A DNA stretch of 60,587 bases. Origin: Rhodospirillales bacterium. GTDB taxonomy: Bacteria; Pseudomonadota; Alphaproteobacteria; Reyranellales; Reyranellaceae. The notes under the pieces are model-generated. The model worked only from the letters and a program-made list of their open reading frames with translations. It did no database searches and was not told the origin of the DNA. This document shows positions 55,904-60,587 of the stretch, one piece after another (position 1 is the first letter of the stretch; every line of letters starts with the position of its first letter). A program made the translations under genes and the position numbers. Location: contig WHTW01000006.1 of assembly GCA_009377525.1 (NCBI GenBank), positions 40,001 through 100,587 of the forward strand, in the 5' to 3' direction.

Positions 55904-56617
55904 ATGACCTGGTCGATCATCTTCCACGAGAGGGACAGCGGGCGCATCGCCATCGCCGTCGCCACCAAGTTCTTCGCCGTCGGCGCGCGCGTGCCCAACA
56001 TCGCGCCGCAGAAGGGAGCGGTCTGCACCCAGGCGCTCACCAATCCGCTCTATGGCCCGCACGGGCTGCGCCTGATCAGAGAGGGCGTAGGCGCCGCCGA
56101 CCTGGTGCGCATCCTCGTCACGCCCGATGCCGGCCGCGAGCACCGCCAGGTCCATGTCATGGGCGCCGACGGCAAGTTCGCCGCCCACACCGGCGCCGAA
56201 TGCGTGCCGTGGTGCGGCCACTGGATCGGCGAGGACATGTCGGTCGCGGGCAACATGCTGGCCGGGCCGCAGGTCGTCGCCGAGACGGTGCGCTTCTTCC
56301 GCGAGAATGCTTCGATGCCCCTGCCGCGGCGCCTGATCGGCGCCATGAAGGCGGGCGAAAAGGTCGGTGGCGACAAGCGCGGCAAGCAATCGGCGGCGCT
56401 GCTGATCTACGGCAACCAGGAATATTCCGAGCTCGACCTGCGCGTCGACGATCACGTCGAGCCGTTGCTCGAGCTGGCGCGGCTCGAATCGGTGAGCCGC
56501 GAGCGCTGGACGCACTTCCGCGCCTTCGTGCCGACGCGCGAGAATCCGGCCGGCATCTTCGATCGCGCTGCAATCGACGCCGGCATCGAAAGGAGCCTGG
56601 CGGCGGAGCGTCAATGA
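55904..56617 (+). CDS. DUF1028 family protein (Ntn-hydrolase-like)
   Basis: 237 residues beginning MTWSIIFHERDSGRIAIAVA, the standard DUF1028 start. Other landmarks are VGARVPNIAPQKGAVCTQA, VHVMGADGKFAAHTG, GEDMSVAGNMLAG and DLRVDDHVEPLLELARL. The family has an Ntn-hydrolase-like fold and is regularly found with peptide ABC transporters and gamma-glutamyltransferases, as here. Catalytic role not established. The stop overlaps the ABC ATPase start (ATGA). Confidence 0.88.
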   Translation: MTWSIIFHERDSGRIAIAVATKFFAVGARVPNIAPQKGAVCTQALTNPLYGPHGLRLIREGVGAADLVRILVTPDAGREHRQVHVMGADGKFAAHTGAECVPWCGHWIGEDMSVAGNMLAGPQVVAETVRFFRENASMPLPRRLIGAMKAGEKVGGDKRGKQSAALLIYGNQEYSELDLRVDDHVEPLLELARLESVSRERWTHFRAFVPTRENPAGIFDRAAIDAGIERSLAAERQ

Positions 56618-57594
56618 GCGTTCTGCTGGAACTGCGCCAGCTTGCCGTTTCCTTCGCCACCGATGACGGCACGGTGCGGGCCGTCGACGGCATCGACCTG
56701 TCGCTCGAGCGCGGCCGCACGCTGGGCCTGGTGGGCGAATCGGGCTGCGGCAAGAGCGTGACGTCGCTCGCCGTCATGGGCCTGCTGCCGCCGGAGAACT
56801 CCACGGTAAAGGGCGAGGTCCGCTTCGAGGGCCGCGATCTGCTCACGCTGGACGCCGACGCCATCCGCGATATGCGCGGCGCGCGTCTGGCGATGATCTT
56901 CCAGGAGCCGATGACCTCGCTCAATCCCGCCTACACGGTAGGCGACCAGATCATCGAGGCAATCCAGCGCCACCAGGGCCTGTCGGCGGCAGACGCCCGG
57001 GCGCGTGCCATAGGGATGCTGCGCACGGTGCGCATCTCCTCGCCCGAGAAGCGTATCGACGACTATCCGCACAAGCTGTCGGGCGGCATGCGCCAGCGCG
57101 CCATGATCGCCATGGCGCTGGCCTGCGGCCCCGAGCTGCTGATCGCCGACGAGCCGACCACCGCGCTCGACGTCACCATCCAGGCGCAGATCCTCGACCT
57201 GATGCGTGCGCTCCGCCGCGACACCGGCACCGCCATCATCCTGATCACCCACGATCTCGGCGTGGTGGCCGAGATGGCCGACGACGTCGCCGTCATGTAC
57301 GCCGGCCAGATCGTCGAGCGCGCACCGGTGCGCGACCTCTTCGCCCGGCCCGAGCATCCCTACACGGTCGGCCTTCTAGGCTCGATCCCGCGCCTCGACG
57401 AGAAGCGCGAGCGCCTGCCATCGATCGAAGGTCGCGTGCCCGACATGAGCCGGCCGCCCGACGGCTGCCGCTTCGCCGCGCGCTGCCCGTTCGTCGAGCC
57501 CGCCTGCCGCGCCGAAACGCCGCCGCTCATCGAGGTCGCGCCGGGACATCTGACGCGCTGCCGACGCGCGCCCCTGGCACAGGTGATCCAGTGA
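56614..57594 (+). CDS. Peptide/glutathione ABC transporter ATP-binding protein (DppD-like)
   Basis: 326 residues. Walker A GESGCGKS (41-48), signature LSGGMRQR (about 155-162), Walker [13 protein letters not shown] and the H-loop ITHDLG. The C-terminal OppD/DppD extension carries the cysteine-rich [14 protein letters not shown], which in relatives binds an iron-sulfur cluster. It powers import with the following ATPase. GTGA overlap with the next gene. Confidence 0.94.
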   Translation: MSVLLELRQLAVSFATDDGTVRAVDGIDLSLERGRTLGLVGESGCGKSVTSLAVMGLLPPENSTVKGEVRFEGRDLLTLDADAIRDMRGARLAMIFQEPMTSLNPAYTVGDQIIEAIQRHQGLSAADARARAIGMLRTVRISSPEKRIDDYPHKLSGGMRQRAMIAMALACGPELLIADEPTTALDVTIQAQILDLMRALRRDTGTAIILITHDLGVVAEMADDVAVMYAGQIVERAPVRDLFARPEHPYTVGLLGSIPRLDEKRERLPSIEGRVPDMSRPPDGCRFAARCPFVEPACRAETPPLIEVAPGHLTRCRRAPLAQVIQ

Positions 57595-58667
57595 CGGCGC
57601 TGCTCGAAGTTGGCGGCCTTGCCAAGCACTTCCCGGTGCGACGCGGCGCCTTCGGACTGGTATCGGGCCATGTCCGTGCCGTCGACGGCGTCGATTTCGA
57701 GCTGCGTACCGGCGAGACGCTCGCCATCGTGGGTGAGTCGGGCTGCGGCAAGTCGACGGTGGGGCGCCTGGTGCTGCGGCTGATCGAACCCTCGACCGGC
57801 CAGGTGCGCTTCGAAGGCGAGGACCTGCTGGCGCTCTCCGATAGCGAGATGCGCATGCGCCGACAGCGCATGCAGGTGATCTTCCAAGATCCCTACGCGT
57901 CGCTCAATCCACGCATGACGGTGGGCGCCATGCTGGGCGAGCCGCTGATGCTGCACGGGCTGGCCAAGAGCGAGGCGGCGCGCAAGGCCCGTGTCGGTGA
58001 GCTGCTGGAGCTGGTCGGCCTCAGGCCCGACCATGCGCGGCGCTATCCGCACGAGTTCTCCGGTGGCCAGCGCCAGCGGCTCGCGATCGCCCGCGCGCTC
58101 GCCGTCGAGCCCAAGCTGATCGTGGCCGACGAGCCGGTCTCCGCGCTCGACGTGTCGATCCAGGCGCAGGTGATCAACCTGATGCGCTCCCTGCAGCAGC
58201 GCTTCGGGCTCGCCTACATCTTCATCAGCCACGATCTCGCGGTTGTGAAACACATCGCCGATCGCATCGCCGTAATGTACCTCGGCAAGATCGTGGAGAC
58301 GGCGACGACCGATGAGCTCTTCCGCGACCCGCGCCATCCCTACACGCGCGCCCTGCTGGCGGCGGTGCCCTTGCCCGACCCGACGGCGGTGCGCCAGCGC
58401 GCGCTGCTCGAGGGCGACATACCGAGCGCCATGAACCCGCCGTCCGGCTGCCGCTTCCACACCCGCTGCAGCTTCGCGCGCGAGGCCTGCCGGCGCGATG
58501 AGCCACTCCTCGCCGATGACGGCGGCAGCCACGCCACGGCCTGCCCCTACTGGCCCGAGTTTCCACCGCCCGCCGTCCTCGCCGAGGCGGCCGGCCAAGA
58601 TGCCGATCGCCGGCGGCTCGCCCGCCTGCAGGCGGCCTTCGTCACGAACCAAAGGGAGGCTTCATGA
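57591..58667 (+). CDS. Peptide/glutathione ABC transporter ATP-binding protein (DppF-like)
   Basis: 358 residues. Walker [10 protein letters not shown] (48-56), signature [15 protein letters not shown], Walker [13 protein letters not shown] and FISHDLAVV. The C-terminal extension has [14 protein letters not shown] and a further Cys in HATACPYW. It is the second ATPase of the importer. GTG start overlapping the previous stop; its own stop overlaps the substrate-binding protein start. Confidence 0.94.
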   Translation: MTALLEVGGLAKHFPVRRGAFGLVSGHVRAVDGVDFELRTGETLAIVGESGCGKSTVGRLVLRLIEPSTGQVRFEGEDLLALSDSEMRMRRQRMQVIFQDPYASLNPRMTVGAMLGEPLMLHGLAKSEAARKARVGELLELVGLRPDHARRYPHEFSGGQRQRLAIARALAVEPKLIVADEPVSALDVSIQAQVINLMRSLQQRFGLAYIFISHDLAVVKHIADRIAVMYLGKIVETATTDELFRDPRHPYTRALLAAVPLPDPTAVRQRALLEGDIPSAMNPPSGCRFHTRCSFAREACRRDEPLLADDGGSHATACPYWPEFPPPAVLAEAAGQDADRRRLARLQAAFVTNQREAS

Positions 58668-60181
58668 AGAACACGCTCAAGCGTATTGCGCTTTCGCTGG
58701 CATTTGCCGCCATCGCGGGCGGCAGCGCCATGGCCCAATCGCATTTGCGCATCGGGCTCGCCGAGGATCCCGACGTGCTCGATCCGACGCTGGCGCGCAC
58801 CTATGTCGGCCGCATCGTCTTCTCCTCGATCTGCGACAAGCTGTTCGACATCGACGAGAAGCTGAACGTCGTGCCGCAGCTCGCCACCGGCCACGAGACC
58901 TCGGCCGACGGCCTGACCGTGACCATCAAGCTCCGCTCGGGTGTCAAGTTCCATGACGGCGAGGTCTTCGACGCGGCCGCCGCCAAATACGGCCTCGAGC
59001 GCCATCTCAATATGAAGGGCTCGTTTCGTAAGCCCGAAATCGCATCGATCGACCGTATCGAGGTCGCCGATCCCTCGACCCTCAAGCTGCACCTCAAGGT
59101 GCCGTTCTCGCCATTGCTCGCCCAGCTCACCGACCGCGCCGGCATGATGGTCTCGCCTAAAGCGGCCGAAGCCGCGGGCGACAAGTTCGGCCTGAAGCCG
59201 GTCTGCGCCGGCCCCTACAAGTTCGTCGAGCGCGTGCAGCAGGACCGCATCGTGGTCGAGAAGTTTGCCGACTACTGGAACAAGGACCAGGTGTTCATCG
59301 ACAAGATCACCTACCTGCCGGTCGTCGCTTCGACGGTGCGGCTCGCTAACCTGCGCTCGGGCGGACTCGACATGATCGAGCGCGTGCTCGCCACCGACAT
59401 CAAGACGGTGCGCGACAACCCCAAGCTCAAGCTGATCAGCGCCGTCGAGCTGGGCTACCAGGGCATCACCATCAACCTGTCGAACGGCCCCAAGGCCGTG
59501 TCGCCGCTGGCCAAGGACGCGCGGGTGCGTCAGGCCTTCGAGCTCTCGATCGACCGCGATGCGCTGAACCAGGTCGTGTTCAACGGCGAGTTCATGCCGG
59601 GCAACCAGTGGGTCAACCCGACCAACCCCTACTATCAGCAGTCGCTGCCGGTGCCCAAGCGCGACCTCGCCAAGGCCAAGGCGCTGCTCAAGGAGGCCGG
59701 AGTCACGGGCAAGATCTCGCTCGACTTCATGGTGCCCAACAACCCCGAGACGCGGCAGGTCGCCGAGGTTCTGCAGTCGATGATGGCCGAGACCGGCTTC
59801 GACCTGAAGATCAGGGTCACCGAGTTCGCGACCTCGCTGAAGCAGGCCGAGGACGGCAATTACGAGCTGTTCCTGATCGGCTGGTCGGGCCGCAGCGATC
59901 CCGACGGCAATTCCTTCGTCTTCCACACCTGCAGGGCGCCGCAGAACAACTCGGGCTTCTGCGACAAGGACGTCGACGAGTGGCACAAGCAGGCGCGCAT
60001 CAAGAGCGATCCCGCCGAGCGCAAGAAGATCTACGAGAACATCGCCAAGAAGTACCTGGCCGACGGCTCGATCAAGTACCTCTACCATCGCCGCGTCCTG
60101 GTCGCGCTGACCGACAAGGTCGACGGCTACAAGCAGATGCCCGACGGGCTGATCCGCGTCGTCGGCGTCAAGCTGAAGTAG
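58664..60181 (+). CDS. ABC transporter periplasmic substrate-binding protein (SBP_bac_5)
   Basis: 505 residues. Signal peptide [20 protein letters not shown]...AMA with cleavage before QSHLRIGL. Family 5 landmarks are [54 protein letters not shown] and [20 protein letters not shown]. It should bind a peptide, glutathione or similar compound. Overlaps the DppF-like gene by ATGA. A palindrome, copy E, separates it from the permease, perhaps setting its higher transcript level. Confidence 0.93.
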   Translation: MKNTLKRIALSLAFAAIAGGSAMAQSHLRIGLAEDPDVLDPTLARTYVGRIVFSSICDKLFDIDEKLNVVPQLATGHETSADGLTVTIKLRSGVKFHDGEVFDAAAAKYGLERHLNMKGSFRKPEIASIDRIEVADPSTLKLHLKVPFSPLLAQLTDRAGMMVSPKAAEAAGDKFGLKPVCAGPYKFVERVQQDRIVVEKFADYWNKDQVFIDKITYLPVVASTVRLANLRSGGLDMIERVLATDIKTVRDNPKLKLISAVELGYQGITINLSNGPKAVSPLAKDARVRQAFELSIDRDALNQVVFNGEFMPGNQWVNPTNPYYQQSLPVPKRDLAKAKALLKEAGVTGKISLDFMVPNNPETRQVAEVLQSMMAETGFDLKIRVTEFATSLKQAEDGNYELFLIGWSGRSDPDGNSFVFHTCRAPQNNSGFCDKDVDEWHKQARIKSDPAERKKIYENIAKKYLADGSIKYLYHRRVLVALTDKVDGYKQMPDGLIRVVGVKLK

Positions 60182-60193
60182 GACGCCTTATGC

Positions 60194-60255
60194 TCTTCCG
60201 GACCGCGCGCATCTTGCGCGCTCATGAGCGCGCTGGAAGCGCGCGGTCCGGAAGA
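60194..60255. repeat. Palindromic element, copy E
   Basis: 62 bases, ends TCTTCCGGACCGC and its complement, inner arms GCGCGCATCTTGCGCGC against GCGCGCTGGAAGCGCGC, centre TCATGA. It sits between the substrate-binding protein and the permease, a common position for attenuating stem-loops in ABC operons. Confidence 0.85.
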
Positions 60256-60286
60256 CAATGACAAGAGCGTGGGATTCTAGACACCA

Positions 60287-60587
60287 ATGCTTTCCTTTCT
60301 CTCCCAGCGGCTGCTGCAGATCATCCCGACGCTGATCTTGGTGTCGATGCTGATTTTCGGCCTGCAGCAGCTGCTGCCGGGCGACCCGGCGCTGATCATG
60401 GCGGGCGAGGAACGCGATCCCGCGGTGCTGGAGGAGATCCGCCAGCAGTACCGGCTGAACGAGCCGATCCCCATCCAGTACTTCTACTGGATCAAGGGCG
60501 TGCTGTCGGGGAACCTGGGCGAATCGATGCGGCTCAAGGCGTCGGTCGCCTCGCTGGTCGGCGAGAAGCTGCCGGTGACCCTGCAGC
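60287..60587 (+). CDS. ABC transporter permease (DppB-like), N-terminal part
   Basis: The first 100 codons; the gene runs off the window. It starts MLSFLSQRLLQIIPTLILVS with one membrane helix, then the family-typical LLPGDPALIMAGEE, IRQQYRLNEPIPIQYF and GVLSGNLGESM. It is the first permease of the peptide/glutathione-type importer; a DppC-like partner is expected beyond the window. Confidence 0.9.
   Translation, partial: MLSFLSQRLLQIIPTLILVSMLIFGLQQLLPGDPALIMAGEERDPAVLEEIRQQYRLNEPIPIQYFYWIKGVLSGNLGESMRLKASVASLVGEKLPVTLQ

Overview
This window is GC-rich, densely coded DNA from what looks like an alphaproteobacterium. That is an inference from codon style, the many ATGA/GTGA gene overlaps, the alphaproteobacterial-type gene families and the intergenic palindromes; a Reyranella-like soil or water organism would fit, but taxonomy cannot be proved here. 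I see no phage, insertion sequence, rRNA or CRISPR array.

Layout. 1-2.9 kb: end of an FAD amine oxidase, an IlvD/Edd sugar-acid dehydratase and a coupled GT2 glycosyltransferase. 3-6.2 kb: a TPR plus beta-barrel outer-membrane protein next to a FecR-domain / TbpB-like-barrel protein whose reading frame is broken at a run of six C; together they resemble a type XI (Slam-like) secretion pair. 6.2-20 kb: a formate dehydrogenase and selenocysteine island, nearly all on the minus strand: fdnG-H-I (alpha subunit with an in-frame UGA at residue 198), fdhE, selA, a Sel1-repeat gene, selB, tRNA-Sec (selC), then two unknown genes, fdhD and mobB. selD is not in the window.

20-26 kb: an ArsR-rhodanese regulator diverges from a five-gene minus-strand block (fatty-acid/sterol-type hydroxylase, VTT-rhodanese membrane protein, MFS transporter, GFA-type zinc protein, ArsM-like methyltransferase). 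The methyltransferase has an in-frame UGA where the family is expected to have a cysteine, followed by a hairpin of the same design as the one after the fdnG UGA. It is a candidate second selenoprotein and the most interesting item here.

26-36.5 kb: a beta-propeller protein, a methyltransferase, a membrane-anchored AraC regulator, a broken vapC toxin gene, an SGNH-like protein, a heme-binding GlcG/HbpS protein, 5-oxoprolinase genes pxpA and pxpBC, a thioredoxin-like protein and an acyl-CoA carboxyltransferase. 36.7-48.3 kb: two tandem paralogous polytopic membrane proteins, each preceded by the same two-part palindrome, a small methyltransferase, an SDR epimerase, a Kef-type antiporter, an EEP nuclease/phosphatase, cardiolipin synthase, a class III aminotransferase and a YhdH-type reductase. 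48.5-52.3 kb: a sulfotransferase followed by cysD and cysNC, which make its PAPS donor. 53-60.6 kb: ygfZ, then gamma-glutamyltransferase, a DUF1028 protein and a peptide/glutathione-type ABC importer that runs off the window.

A family of long palindromes with ends reading TCTTCCGGACCGC occurs five times; three copies exactly fill the gap between the stop codons of convergent genes, which suggests a bidirectional terminator function.
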